64,000 nucleotides of DNA from Callorhinus ursinus. Its lineage: Eukaryota; Chordata; Mammalia; Carnivora; Otariidae. How positions within the stretch are numbered: position 1 is the stretch's first letter; every line of letters begins with the position of its first letter. A program made the position numbers and the translations under genes. Below, in pieces: positions 1 to 11,596 of this stretch. The stretch is taken from positions 11,084,120 through 11,148,119 of the forward strand of contig NW_020312902.1 in NCBI RefSeq assembly GCF_003265705.1, read 5' to 3'. The notes beneath the pieces are model-generated. The model was not told the DNA's origin. It did no database searches and worked only from the letters and a program-made list of their open reading frames with translations.

Positions 1-439
1 AAAGTTGGAAGTCATCCATCCATCTTCCACCCGAATCAGGATTTCCTTGTGATGATTGTGGTATTGGGGATCTCCCCACGAACTTAGGCACCTCTTTCTT
101 TTCTTGAAGATTTGTTTGTGCTCAAGCATGCCTCCAGACCCAGATTCTACCACTAACCTATAAGACCATTCTCTCCTCCATTCATCTAAACAGGAAGAAT
201 CTGCTCCAACCAAGAGGATCCACTCATTGTAGAGACCAGAGCCTTCCTTTTTCCATTCCCTCCTACATGTGCCATGAATTTTCTTTCCCTTTCATCCAGA
301 CCCCATGTATTTCTCCTGTAAAGTCTAACTTAAATTGTTCCCCATAAGTGGTCCCTCCATAGCTCATACTGATCTCTCTCCTTTCAATTTGAAACATATA
401 TTATTTCTACAATCTATTTGACAAATTATCATTAATAGA
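1..439. other. Unassigned non-coding sequence
   Basis: I see no repeat, open frame or RNA gene that I can recognise here. Composition is ordinary and slightly AT-rich. Confidence 0.4.
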
Positions 440-469
440 GCAGTCTGTGATGCCATTTACATGTATTCA

Positions 470-605
470 TACCTTACTGTACTACCCTGTTGCCTGCTCC
501 TTAAGAGAAGGAATGGTCATTTTTATTTTTTGTCAGCTACATTATATAGACTGGTACTTAGCACATATCAAGGATTTGATAAATATTTGTTGAGTCATAA
601 ATTTA
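470..605 (+). repeat. L2-like LINE 3' end
   Basis: The stretch has the usual L2 3' end layout: a 'ctccttaagagaagg' segment, then 'ggtacttagcacatatcaagg', ending in 'gataaatatttgttgagt'. This matches the L2 ending of gene-remnant text, 'cttagcac', 'aataaatatttgttgaatgaa'. It is an ancient, heavily diverged mammalian fossil. Confidence 0.55.
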
Positions 606-665
606 AAAAGAGAATGCTTCTTGGAATTGTGATGAACTTACACAAAATCAGTGCCCCAGGTAAAT

Positions 666-895
666 AATAATGGTAGTTCCCATTTATTGGGCCTCATTGT
701 TTGACAAACACTGTTCTACATGTTCCAAAGGGATTATCTGATCTTATAATTGCAATAACACAAAGTATGACAAAAAAAGGAAAGAGAGGTTAGGTAAGTT
801 GTTCAAAGGTACACATCTGGTAAGATGGTGGAATTGAAATTTGATCTCAGGTGGTTTGACTTCAGCTCACATTTTTAACCACTATTTTATATTGG
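666..895 (-). repeat. MIR SINE, antisense
   Basis: Antisense MIR landmarks occur in order: 'cccatttattgggcctcattg', 'acaaacactgttctacatg', 'gagaggttaggtaagttgttcaaaggtacacatctggtaag' and a closing 'ttttaaccactatttta'. MIR is an ancient tRNA-derived SINE shared by all mammals. Divergence is high. Confidence 0.7.
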
Positions 896-2110
896 TTTTC
901 AGTACTTGGCTGAGCCACCTAGGATTTCTTTACATAAAGTAGTAAATGAGTTTCTCCTTGGTCATAGTGTTGGCTCACAAGACTCCAAGGAGGGAAGCTA
1001 TTGTCACCTCAGATTCCTGGAATATAATTGTATCTCAATAGATTTTCAATCTGATTTAGATTGTCATACCTACAGTGAAAGAAAGAGTGGTGTTTTTTTT
1101 TATACCTGCTCCCACCAGCGAGGTCCAAAATATACTTTCCATAATTATACATATGTCTTTCTTACAAAACATGCAAATGCCCAAATAACCTGAGCGGAGT
1201 TTCATTTTCCATGGCAGTTCCCTTCTAGCCAAAATAGACCAGCCAGCAAATATCTCCAAAACATAGTTAAAAAATATATTTTTATCTGTAATAGAAATGT
1301 CACTTGTCCTAGTATCCCCTTTAGCAGCAGGAAGGGGAGAGTGAGAGAGAGAGAGAGAGATCTATTTTGTGTGATTCTGCTTTTAAAATGCATGGCACTT
1401 TGTCCCTTTCAAACAAATGTTTCAATCTTTGAGGAGTTTTTGGGTCCTGCGCCCAAGATTTTTTTTTTTTAATCACTTTCAAGTTTCTCTATAGTCTTGG
1501 CTTATTTGGAATTCAGAGTCCTATTTTTAAAAAATAAAGGAAAAGAAAGAGAAATGGGCTTTCTTATCCTGTTTTTCTCTGGAAGGTCAGAGGCCATTCC
1601 TCTCAACAATTCATGTAGCTCTGCAGGACCCCAGAGGAGCAGCCTTGAAACCCAGCTCTGTCAGGGTATGCAGCCCTGGAAAGGAAAGGTTTACTGACTT
1701 AACAAAAGCCCCAGAGCAGAAACAAATTAGGAAGAGCTGTTCCCATGTCCTCAGTGTCAATCCACTGTGTCAGCTCAGTCTTGAAACTGAGGACTGAGAA
1801 AATCTTTGACTCCAAAGAATGACCGAGTGATATAGAGAATGGACCAAAGGGAGTTAGACTTCTGTACAGTCCCTGTAGTATGTTACTGCCTTAACTGCTT
1901 TGTCCCCTGGTCACTGAAACAGTCTCCTGTGTCCTTCCCCGGGGTCCGAATCACACTAAAGTAAGCCTTCCCTTGACCATCCCCTTTTACTGGATAGTCA
2001 CTCCTCATCCTCCATATTTCAGCTCACTCACTGCTTTATCCTATTTTTTACCACCTCCTCTGAGTCATTTACTATCCTGGACGTGGTGGATAGAGCCAGG
2101 AGCAGAAACA
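896..2110. other. Unassigned sequence with a short GA microsatellite
   Basis: No recognised repeat or gene. It holds a short (GA)n tract near 1341-1360 and a T run near 1460. The open frame at 906-1193 shows no family motif and starts in an arbitrary place, so I do not call it coding. Confidence 0.4.
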
Positions 2111-2114
2111 AGGA

Positions 2115-2965
2115 AAAAAAAAACCGTATTCAAATAAGCAAGCACATACATAAGATTTCCAGGGTTCAGAAGTGCTGTGAAGAGAAAGGAAGCACGGTAA
2201 GGCAATGAATAAGAGCAAGATAGGAGGGAGCTATGTTGCTTCGGATGTTCAGGAAAGGTTTCTCTAATATGGTGACAAAAGAACTGAGATCTGCAGAATG
2301 TGAGGCTGAGACAGGCCAATATTAGAGAGAAAAGCATTCTAGGCAAAGGGAACAGCAATCACAAAGACACTTGGGTAAGAGGACATAAGAACTGCAAGAA
2401 AGAGAATGTGGCTGGAGGGGGAGGACATGGTGGAGGGAGGTTTGTGACCGATCAGTCAGAGCAATAGTTGGGGCCAGATTATAAAGCGGTCTGCCAGTTG
2501 TAATATGGGTTTGGGATTTTATTCTGACTGAGATGGGAAGCCAGTGATGATTTTTGAGGTGAGATGTGATATGATGTGACCTTTGGTTTAAGGGGCAAAC
2601 AGGTTGACCATGGAGTATATGTGTGACCGTGGGTCCTCATGGAGTGATGATGGCAGGTGAACCATCCATGTAACAGTAGTATGATACTTCAGATGAGAGA
2701 GATCATTGAATCCAGAGTGGTAGAGATGGAGTTATTATGAAGTGATTGCATTTTGTGATACACTGTGAAGGTAGTCTCTGCAATAATTAAGGTTTTCATG
2801 TGGTGTGAGAAAAAGGAGAGAATTAAAAGTGACTTCAGTTTCGGGTCTGAGAAAATTAAGAATAGAAAGCTGAAATTGCCATTTACTGAAAGAGAATTAG
2901 CAGAGATGATTTGGGATGAAAAATCAAAATTTTGCTTTTGAAACTATTAAGTTTGAAATGCCTAT
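2115..2965 (+). repeat. Ancient interspersed repeat, family not named (copy A)
   Basis: Phrases typical of an old dispersed mammalian repeat are present in order: 'gctgtgaagagaaagga', 'aactgagatctgcagaatg', 'ttctaggcaaagggaacagcaa', 'atgtggctggag', 'ggccagattataaagcgg', 'gggattttattctgactgag' and 'gggaagccagtgatgatttttgaggtgagatgtgatatgat'. Further copies in the same orientation lie at about 18.2-19.6, 27.6-28.2 and 30.3-30.6 kb. I recognise the sequence type but cannot assign its library name with confidence. The small antisense open frame at 2065-2358 is a by-product. Confidence 0.6.
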
Positions 2966-3724
2966 ATCAAAGGAAGAACATCCCCTTGGTTCCTCTTACT
3001 GCTGAATAAGGTTATGTAAAGACAAGGTTGAAGCAAGTGGTATCTCCTCATGGCTTTCAAACCAGTCTTCTGTAGGAGTTTCCAAACCTGGCAGCTCATA
3101 AGACACAGAACACAGAAAAAATAAATAAAGACATAGGTTTCTATTTCTTTGTCAACAATGTGTCACTACTTATGGAATCACTTTTGACAAAAATTTTTCA
3201 GCTGCCCCATGACCATCACAAGGATTCCAGAGACTCAGCATATAGTTTTCATGGTCAAGATATATATTGCCACAATGCAGTAAGAATGCACAACTGTGTC
3301 AGTAAGGGGAAAAGATATATCAAGCAGTGTCTAGTGTCTATATTCATGTGCAGGCTTCTTTTAGCTCTCCCTAAAGAGAGCACACAGAGCATATTCTCCC
3401 TCCACCCTTGAAATGCAGAAGGAAATGCATACACTGTTCTTCTGCCCAGGTATGCCCATTGAAAACTCAGAGGCCAGGATTTTCATTAGGAACTGGTCAC
3501 ATTAGGCATGAGGGCTGACCATAACTATCAAGCTCCAGACTCCTAGAAGGAAATTAGGTGATCGTGATTGGTATGATAGGCAGGCAAAGCATTCTTATCA
3601 CTTAGAGAACTTGACAAGATCCAAGTGTCCAGACACCAGGCAAGGGCCAGCCTGCACACAGACCTTTCCAAAGAGTAGGCATGTTGTATTAATTCTTTCC
3701 TGCCTAATCATAGATTTTAGGACA
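2966..3724. other. Unassigned non-coding sequence
   Basis: No repeat, RNA gene or credible coding region recognised. Confidence 0.4.
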
Positions 3725-3840
3725 GGGACACTAGCATAGATTCAGATATCACAAGCTATGGAGTGAGACTTAGCTGTCGGTTTTTAAAAGATTCATAGCT
3801 AAATCTGATGATCACCCAGGTTTGAGAACCATCACTTGTA
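3725..3840 (+). repeat. MER5-like DNA transposon fragment
   Basis: The end 'gatgatcacccaggtttgagaaccatca' resembles the terminal part of MER5-type hAT elements (form: gtgattctgatgcacgc...tttgagaaccactg), with 'ggtttttaaaagattcatagctaaatctg' ahead of it. It is short and diverged, so the call rests on one end. Confidence 0.45.
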
Positions 3841-3924
3841 GTTCAGCTACATGAAGCTACTTTTCCAGTGAACACGCAGACAGGCATGGAAGAGGAGGTC
3901 GGAGACTCTCTGTCAATAATTAAC

Positions 3925-4035
3925 TAAGGTTTTAGGCAAATCACCTCATCACTCTGTTTCTTTATCTATAAATGAATGGAGATGGATTTAAATGATCCCC
4001 AAAGCCCCTTCAGTTCTAATATTCTTTGGTCTAGG
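3925..4035 (+). repeat. MIR fragment
   Basis: Sense-orientation MIR core: 'aggcaaatcacctcatcactctgtttctttatctataaatgaatggagatgg' parallels the 'gggcaagttacttaacctctctgtgcctcagtttcctcatctgtaaaatgggg' segment. Confidence 0.55.
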
Positions 4036-5545
4036 TTAGAGAAAGCAGGTGAAATGGAAAGATACAGGCATCTTGCCCAATGCTCTTCCCTACTCCCTCT
4101 CTTCACTTCCTTGAAATCCAGAAAGCAAAGCCCATTGTCTCCTCTCTATCTCTTGAGGGATGCCTGAGCTGAGGCATGCCATAAGATCAAGAGAAGCAAA
4201 GACTGCCTTTAACATATTTCCTCTTTACATTAATGTCACAAATGACAAGACAATTTTATAGGGGAAGAAGGACATGTACTTAGTTTGTCGGAATGAAAGA
4301 GAAATTAAAATTTTGAAGAACCACAAGGGCCTTTTGGGTAATTTTAAAGACAAGTCTACTCTAAGACAACTCTACTGATAAATCTAGATTCCCAGCCGGG
4401 GGTGTGGGGGGGGTGTGTGTTCTTTAGCATATTTTCTGTCTGTAATCTTTTGTGGGCTTTATGAGAAAACTGTGCGTACATCTTACCTGCAGTAACCAAG
4501 ATGAAATGAGAAACACAAGTTTGTAACTCTGTCATAGAATTAAGAGATCTTGACGGCAGGTCTCTTTGTTTACATTTAGGGTCTACAGAGGGATTGAGTG
4601 GGCTTAGGTGCCCCACTAAGGTGTAGTTTGGGACTAATAAAAGGATTAATGCCTGACATGTATTAAACCCCTTTTAATAGAGCAGATCAATAATAATATA
4701 CAATAAAGTCTCTCTTAAAAGTCTCAAGTTTAAAGAAAAACACTCCTCCTTCATTTATCCTCTCTTTTTTACTAGCTCAAATTCTTCCTGTCTCCTGAAT
4801 TGTATCCATATACAAGCATATATTAGTATCTCCATCATGGTAAACATGATATCATCTCAAATTATTAACCTCCTATTCACTACACACCTACTATAAAATG
4901 AGATTTCTCCCCAACTGTTTCCATGAACACTGCTCTCATCAAGTATATCAACAACCTCCAGGTTGCTTAATCCTGCAGTTTTCATCTCCCTCAATCTTTT
5001 GACCACATCGACAGAGTTGACCATTATTCTCTCCAACTTCTGTGATACTGTACTCACCCAGTTTTTCTCACAACTCATGGTAAATCCTCCAGCTACACAC
5101 ATGTGTGTGAGTGTGTGTGATTGAGCACACTTGTGTATAGAGAGTAGGGACAATATTCACAAGAGTAAATAATACTTGAGCTCATTGAATTTTTACATAT
5201 GCACATATATGCGTAACTACCATCCTGATAAGGATATATAATATTTTCAGCAGGTTCCTTCGTGCCACCTCCCAGGGAACACACTCCTGCTCAAAGAATT
5301 CAGTGCTATTCTGACTTCTGTAAACCTACATTGCAGGGCTCCCAATAGCAGCAGGAGGTAGTAAGGCCTGCTGACAAGCAGTTTGCTTTTCTCTGTGTGA
5401 GAAAATTTATTTTCTTTTAATATCCCACTGGACAAATTAGGTAACGTGGATAAACCCAGATTAAGAGTAGAGCAAGAGACTCACCTTCTTGTTGAGAGGA
5501 GCTGCAAAGTCATGGTCATTACAAAAGGATGTCCCTGCTATGCTA
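4036..5545. other. Unassigned non-coding sequence
   Basis: A G-rich patch lies near 4396-4418 and a short GT-rich patch near 5098-5120. No gene or repeat family recognised. The open frames here are short and overlap each other on one strand without a shared reading pattern. Confidence 0.4.
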
Positions 5546-5549
5546 AATA

Positions 5550-5574
5550 CAGAGAGAGAGAGAGAGAGAGAGAG
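5550..5574. repeat. (AG)n microsatellite
   Basis: An uninterrupted run of about twelve AG units. Confidence 0.9.
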
Positions 5575-6057
5575 CAAAATTTGAACATATATCCTCTACC
5601 CATCTACCACCACTCTAACTGTGAGTCAAATTACATCATGACAGGGGAAAAGCCTACTGCTTTCCAATTCTTCCCTAGAACCAAGTCTACTGTAACATAG
5701 ATATTAATAAATATTGTATTAAAGGAATTAATGACTAATAGTTGATAGTTTTTTAGATCCATGTTTAGATCCCATTTGATGTGTAGAGAATGGTCTTAGA
5801 GCATGATGGCTGTAGATTTGCAGAAGGATGAACCCAGGGCAGGGTACAGGTTACCAACATGGGTGGATATTATAGATTATGCTGAGGTGACATTTCCCCA
5901 TATCCCCATGTTCCAAGTCAAGGAAAGATCCATAATTTTTTATCGTTGTTGCTGTTCTTTCAGAACCTCTGCTTCTGTTTGGTTTGCTCATTAGTTTTCT
6001 GCTGGAAGAATTGTTTATTGTCCCTTCTGCTTTCAATTACTTTCAGTAATAAGGCTA
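5575..6057. other. Unassigned non-coding sequence
   Basis: Nothing recognised between the AG tract and the following MIR. Confidence 0.4.
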
Positions 6058-6302
6058 ATGATAATAACAGCTAATATTTGTTCAGTGTTTAGAATATGGC
6101 AGGCACTATGATACACATCTTTAATTATTACATTTAATTCTCAAAATATTTTTGTAGTGATATTTTTATTCCCATTTCATAGGCTAGGATCCTGACACTC
6201 AGAGAATTAAGCAACATTTCAAGGTATCAAAGAAAATGTGGTAGAACTCAAGCACAGGACTATCTGATTCCAAGCTCATTATCTTAAGCAACACACCATC
6301 CT
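6058..6302 (-). repeat. MIR SINE, antisense, nearly full length
   Basis: Antisense MIR landmarks: 'aataacagctaatatttgttcagtg', 'atggcaggcactatgatacacat', 'tttaattctcaaaatatttttgtagtg', 'attcccatttcataggct', 'agagaattaagcaacatttcaaggt' and a closing segment ending 'accatcctgg'. It covers most of the roughly 260-bp consensus. Confidence 0.75.
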
Positions 6303-6358
6303 GGCTCTCATGGATATATTTGTTTAGAAGTTTTAGAGTTAAAAATTTAGTGGAATTT

Positions 6359-6548
6359 GGGGCGCCTGGGTAACTCAGTCGTTAAGCATCTGCCTTTGGC
6401 TCAGGTCATGATCCCAGTGTCCTAGGATCGAGCCCCGCATCAGGCTCCCGGCTCCGCGGGAAGCCTGCTTCTCCCTCTCCCACTCCCCCTGCTTGTGTTC
6501 CCTCTCTTGCTGTGTCTCTTTGTCAAATAAATAAATAAAATCTTTTAA
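6359..6548 (+). mobile_element. Can-SINE (arctoid SINEC), full length
   Basis: A tRNA-derived, pol III-type SINE mobilised by L1. It starts ggggcgcctgggtaactcag, contains A-box and B-box regions (B-box area 'gtcctaggatcgagcc'), the CCACTCCCCCTGCTTGTG tract, and ends with AATAAATAAATAAAATCTTTT and an A run. A perfect 18-bp target-site duplication flanks it (6341-6358 and 6549-6566). The clean duplication and low divergence indicate carnivoran-age insertion. Confidence 0.95.
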
Positions 6549-6566
6549 AAAAATTTAGTGGAATTT

Positions 6567-7290
6567 ATCTACACAAATAGATTCTTAAGCTTGTACACAA
6601 CTTTAAGTGTCATCTGGTTCAAAATCCAAAGTTTGAAACTTCTCTCCAATATACTTGGCAAGCACTCACCTGGTTATTTTTGTAATCCCTCCAGTAATAA
6701 GGTAGCTAATGGCTTTATTAGAAAGCCCATGACCTTTCTAGGGTACAAAATGTATTTCATGATCATAATGAAGTTGAAACCCAACAGATTATCTTGAATT
6801 GTTAGGTATGCTAATATTATAATCCATCATCTCATTGCCAGTAAATTGGTAACAATCAAACACGGGAACCCCACGGAGATTAGGTTGACAGTGCATTCAT
6901 TTTATTACTGGCAAAGCTGGACTGGAATTGTTTATAGCTTCCTACCTCAGACCTTGGTTTAAATTGAAATGCCAGATCAGAAATGGGGAGACTGTGAATG
7001 AGAGATTTACTTCATTGGGAAGAGGGAAAAAGAGCAAAAGCATCTGGTCCTGTCAAGCTCTGTAATGTGAGGCAAATATTCAACATTGAAGAGAAAAAGA
7101 AATAGTCAGATGAGCCCCATGCCAATATTTCAGGTCAGTATCCGTGCCTTCTCGTGGGAGATTATCCAACTGATGTCAGATTCTCCCCCAGTATCTCTTA
7201 TCAGATTAGGAAATTCCTCTTCCAGAAGGTACAGAGAGGGAAGGAATTGGCAAATGAAACAAAAGTACTCACTCAGAAATGCCAAATTTG
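6567..7290. other. Unassigned non-coding sequence
   Basis: No gene or repeat family recognised. Confidence 0.4.
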
Positions 7291-7293
7291 GAA

Positions 7294-7337
7294 TGCACAT
7301 GTGTGTCTGTGCACATGTGTATATGTACACATGTGCA
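7294..7337. repeat. TGCACATGTG inverted-repeat cluster
   Basis: A perfect 12-bp inverted repeat (arms 7310-7321 and 7326-7337, 4-base spacer) is preceded by another copy of the arm core at 7294-7303. Simple alternating purine-pyrimidine content (CA/TG) suggests a decayed microsatellite rather than a regulatory hairpin. Confidence 0.7.
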
Positions 7338-8403
7338 TGGATCAAGGAAGCTGAAATAAAAATCTCAGGGAATCATGGGGAAGTAAATGAGACATAAGTG
7401 CCCCTCCCCCACCCCAACAGATACTCACACATCATCCAATGGGAAGGAGTAGGGTTCTTCTTTCTTAGCAAAGCTGATGTAATGATGGTGACTATAGGGG
7501 AAATGAGGAGTGTTATTTCTTTAGATAAATTTTCTTCCAGATCTGTTTCACAGAACATTTTCCCTGTAGTTTGTCCCTTAAGAAAAGGGTTTATTCGCCT
7601 CCTCCCCTCCTTTGGGCCTAGAACTCTGGGGAATGCAGTTATCCTCCTGTTTAGAAATCTATAAAACCCATTAGTCTATGAAAGGATATGACAAGTACAA
7701 CAATCAAAACAAAGCAAACACTAGTTAAATATAACTATCAATCACTCATTTCCCCATATAACATTTTTATTAGTCTGTAGAACTAGTGTCTGAGAAAACA
7801 GAGGTCACCATTTACCATTGTTCAAGTTGTACGCTGCACAAGTCCGGAGGATGCCTTTCACCTTGTTGTTCTCCTAGATTTGTGTAGCTATTATTTCAAT
7901 TTCCCGGCAGATGGCAATAAAGTTTCTTAAGGAAGGGATGTCTTTTCTTTTCTTTCTTTTTTTTTTCCTAATTCACCTGAATTCACCCTTTACTGAAGCT
8001 AGAAGAATATCCCCATGCATCTCAGAGCTATGCTTTTCACTGGCACTGGAAGAAATTGTGTGATCCAAGACATGGTTCCTTTAAGGTAGTAAGCTGAGTT
8101 GTACTCCTTCAGGGTTTTTAAAAAACATAAAATTAGTGTTCCAAGAATCATTAAATTCAATTTCCTTCAAATATCTAATACCTTCAACTGGAGACACAAT
8201 TTTTTTCCCTCTTCAGAACTTAATAAAACCAGTCAGCAAAAAAATGGGTTTCATCTCTGACCTGGGACAACAAGCCATGTGAAACCAGAGTTCTTTGCCC
8301 TTTCAAAGCAGTAGCATTTGTGGACTTCATTAGTTACAGGGATTCCAGTTACCTGTGGATTTGTAGGAGTCACCTGCAACAGGGATTAGTCAATGATCTG
8401 GTA
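7338..8403. other. Unassigned non-coding sequence
   Basis: A CT/T-rich run lies near 7941-7968. No gene or repeat recognised. Overlapping open frames near 7086-7664 on both strands show no family motif. Confidence 0.4.
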
Positions 8404-8590
8404 GACAGGGTGTCCTGGTTCCAATTCTGCCTTTGTGACACATGTGATTTTGGCATATGAATGGCTGTCTACTCCCATTTCTTCATATGGGAAATTAAGG
8501 TGATAATGTCTGCCATTCCTGCCTTTTGGAACTGTGGAGCTGAATTACAATTAACTGTTTTAAAAAAAAGTGAAAGGACGTTATAAACCA
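8404..8590 (+). repeat. MIR-like SINE fragment
   Basis: Sense MIR order is partly visible: 'cctggttccaattctgcctttgtgacacatgtgattttggcatatg', 'ttcttcatatgggaaattaaggtgataatg' and 'tgtggagctgaattac'. It is highly diverged. Confidence 0.45.
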
Positions 8591-8722
8591 TAATGTAATA
8601 TATAAAATATAAAGGATTCTAAAATTTCCATTTTCTCCTTAAGGCAAAGGTCACAAGGTCTAGTCTTTAAAGGACCAGTTAGGTAGTTCTGTCAGTTATT
8701 AAACTACTGATTCTCAACTTCT

Positions 8723-9470
8723 TTTTTTTTATTTTATTTTATTATGTTATGTTGATCACCATACATTACATCATTAGTTTTTGATGTAGTGTTCCATGAT
8801 TCATTGTTTGTGCATAACACCCAGTGCTCCATGCAGAACGTGCCCTCTTTAATACCCATCACCAGGCTAACCCATCCCCCCACCCCCTTCCCCTCTAGAA
8901 CCCTCAGTTTGTTTCTCAGAGTCCATAGTCTCTCATGGTTCATCTCCCCCTCCGATTCCCCCCCCTTCATTTTTCCCTTCTTACTATCTTTTTTTTTTTA
9001 ACATATAATATATTATTTGTTTCAGAGGTACAGGTCTGTGATTCATCAGTCTTACACAATTCACAGTGCTCCTGGGTATTTACCCCAAAGATACAAATGT
9101 AGTGATCCAAAGGGGTACGTGCACCCCAATGTTTATAGCAACAATGTCCACAATAGCCAAACTATGGAAAGAGCCAAGATGTCCATCAACAGATGAATGG
9201 ATAAAGATGTAATGGAATATATATATAATGGAATATATATATAATGGAATATACATATATATAATGGAATATACACATATAATGGAATATACATATATAA
9301 TGGAATATACATATATATAATGGAATATACATATATATAATGGAATATATATATATATAATGGAATATATGTGTATATAATGGAATATTATGCAGCCATC
9401 AACAAAACCGAGATCTTGCTATTTGCAATGGCATGGATGGAACTAGAGGGTATAATGCTAAGTGCTATGT
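8723..9470 (-). mobile_element. Twin-primed L1 insertion (5' inverted, 5' truncated)
   Basis: The left half (8723-9071) is an antisense L1 3' UTR with its poly(A) tail visible as a T run at about 8723-8731 and carnivoran landmarks 'gttgatcaccatacattac' and 'ttagtttttgatgtagtg'. The right half (9072-9470) is L1 sequence from just upstream of that part but in sense orientation, starting 'ctgggtatttaccccaaag' and ending 'gggtataatgctaagtg'. The whole is bracketed by a 15-bp duplication with one mismatch (8708-8722 and 9471-9485). Order and orientation match twin priming, with some L1 sequence lost at the junction. No open coding remains. Confidence 0.9.
9211..9389. repeat. L1-derived AT-rich minisatellite
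   Basis: Ten copies of the core AATGGAATAT are spaced 16, 16, 20, 18, 18, 20, 20, 20 and 20 bp apart. The unit corresponds to the L1 segment normally written once as '...tatatacaatggaatattatgcagcc', so the array arose by local expansion inside the L1. Confidence 0.9.
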
Positions 9471-9485
9471 TGACTCTCAACTTCT

Positions 9486-10310
9486 AACACACCCTTCTTT
9501 ATACTATTTTGTACATTAGCTTCTGAAAACCACCTTTTGGCTTAGCTACTGGAAACTACTGGAAACTGCCTCCAGAGGGCGCTGGAGGGAGCCTGGGGGC
9601 TAGAGGATGGAGGAAGAACTTGCCGCCTTTCAGTCTTGCTTCTTTTTCCTCTTTGATTTCTGTTCCTGTGTTCCATTCTGTTCCTACTTCACATTTTTTC
9701 TATCACTGTGAGCATCACATTTCACCACCCTCGTAAAAGCAGTCCATTCCAGAACTAGCAGTTCATCCTAGTGTGCCAATTGTCCAACCTTTGCAGGTTA
9801 AGCCTTATTGTTCCTTTTCAAAGACACACACCCCAACCAGTGCCCTTTTCTGCAAAAGCCCAGGATGCCCTCAGAGTATTCCTTCTCAGAGACTTATTTC
9901 AGCTCTTGAGAGGCCCTCCCAAGACCTTTGCATTTTAACAGGTACAGCCACTTGCCTGTTTTTCTCCCACCCGCTGAGGTGACAACAATGGCTTCCTGAA
10001 GTTGTGTGGGTTCCATCACCTCACTGTCTCCTGACTAATACAGAAACAGAAACGAAGCAGGCTTGGGATAATTGTTTTTCTTACACATTTACTCTCAATT
10101 TGCATAGTAAACATGTATCTCCACTTCCACAGATTTATGTGTTCTTTTTCTTTCCTCTCTCCCTTTTTTTTTCTGTTGAAGCATGTAATGCTCTTATACT
10201 AGTTTAATTTACATGTGTCTGCTAAATGTGTGTGTCCAATGAATATTTCACTTTTCCATTAACATTATTGGAAAATCTGAGTACAATTGCAACAAAAAAA
10301 GACAACTGTC
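9486..10310. other. Unassigned non-coding sequence
   Basis: No gene or repeat recognised. A T-rich pyrimidine patch lies near 10140-10175. Confidence 0.4.
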
Positions 10311-10513
10311 GGGGTGCCTGGGTGGCTCAGTCATTAAGTGTCTGCCTTCAGCTCAGGTCATGATCCCAGGGTCCTGGGATCGAGCCCCGCATTGGGCTCC
10401 CTGCTCCACAGGAAGCCTACTTCTCCCTCTCCCACTCCCCCTGCTTGTGTTCCTTCTCTCGCTGTCTCTGTCTGTCAAATAAATAAATTAAATAAATAAA
10501 TAAATAAATCTTT
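10311..10513 (+). mobile_element. Can-SINE (arctoid SINEC), full length
   Basis: Starts ggggtgcctgggtggctcag, has the 'gggtcctgggatcgagcc' B-box region and a long (AAAT)n tail with AATAAA signals. An imperfect duplication flanks it: 'aaaaaagacaactgtc' before and 'aaaaaagataactctc' after (two mismatches). Confidence 0.93.
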
Positions 10514-11596
10514 AAAAAAGATAACTCTCACTGGAACTCAGTATTGAGGGGAATAAGGAGAGATGGGGACAGTGACAAAGCAGAGAGGACATACTGAAGG
10601 TGAGAATTGAGGACTCTAACTGACTGTTACAAGGGAGGCATGTGAGCTCAGCATCACTAGATCCTCAAGTTCTTCGTGAGAAAACAGAAATCCAGAGTTT
10701 TGTGTCCTGAATGTAAATGCTCATAACTTGTGGAAAAGAACATTAAATATTGTGCCGGTTAACATTGGGTGTTGCAAACAATAGCCATCAGTGGGTCAGA
10801 GCTGGTCCGGTAGTTGTCAAAGTTGCTTCACGGCATCAGATACTGTTTCTATAAGCCAAATTTTCATGCATATACTCACTCTTGGAAAATTACTTTGCAG
10901 CAGAAGAAGAACATAGACTCTACAGCCAAGAAGAAAAGCCCAGTTATTAATGGAAGTCTTTGATCACATAATCATGATTTTAGAAAGTCCTACTAAGAAG
11001 TAAGTGCTCTTTATTACTGAAACAATTTAGGAAAAAGTTGATGTTGGAAGGTTTTGTGGAATAGAGCCTAGCTTGGAAAGAAAATCCTCTAAATTACCTT
11101 TTAAAATCACTTGAATATAATTGACATTTCTATCCAAAATAGAAACCTCAAAATAGTAATAGCAAGTTCCAGACCCTTGAATGGTATTAACAGTTCTTTG
11201 TACAGAGCAACTGCTGTTCACTAGGGGACCTCTGAAAAGTTTTAGAAAATGTTGATTGTGGGTTATCTTTCAGTAGCATATGATTTTGGAACTTTTTAAT
11301 GGTAGATAATTGGGCCAAATTTGTAGTTTGAGATATTCTTGCACATGGTGGTGGACTGAACATAGTATTTACAGTGGGAAGATTCCAGTTTTAGTTTACA
11401 ATCAGTTAATTTGCCAATGACTCATTCATTTAATGGGACTAGCTGTTCATTGAGAAGCTGCGAAGAAAGATTGTCCACTTCCTCTTCACTTTCGCTCAAC
11501 CTGTTTAAATTACCTTTATCCCTTCCTATCTTATACTATTTCCAGCTGCCATAATATTACTGAATTTTCACTTCCCACCTACCTAGATAACTTTTT
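10514..11596. other. Unassigned non-coding sequence
   Basis: No repeat or gene recognised. The 64-codon antisense open frame at 11027-11221 has no supporting motif. Confidence 0.4.

Noticed and set aside
906..1193. 95-codon sense open frame at 906
   Set aside because: No motif; an equally open antisense frame overlaps it, as expected by chance.
6359..6440. tRNA gene suggested by A-box and B-box sequence
   Set aside because: It is the tRNA-derived head of a Can-SINE with a tail and target-site duplication; it does not fold as a complete tRNA.
9206..9392. AT-rich array as a replication origin or matrix-attachment site
   Set aside because: Its origin as an expanded L1 motif explains it fully; nothing in the sequence supports a separate function.
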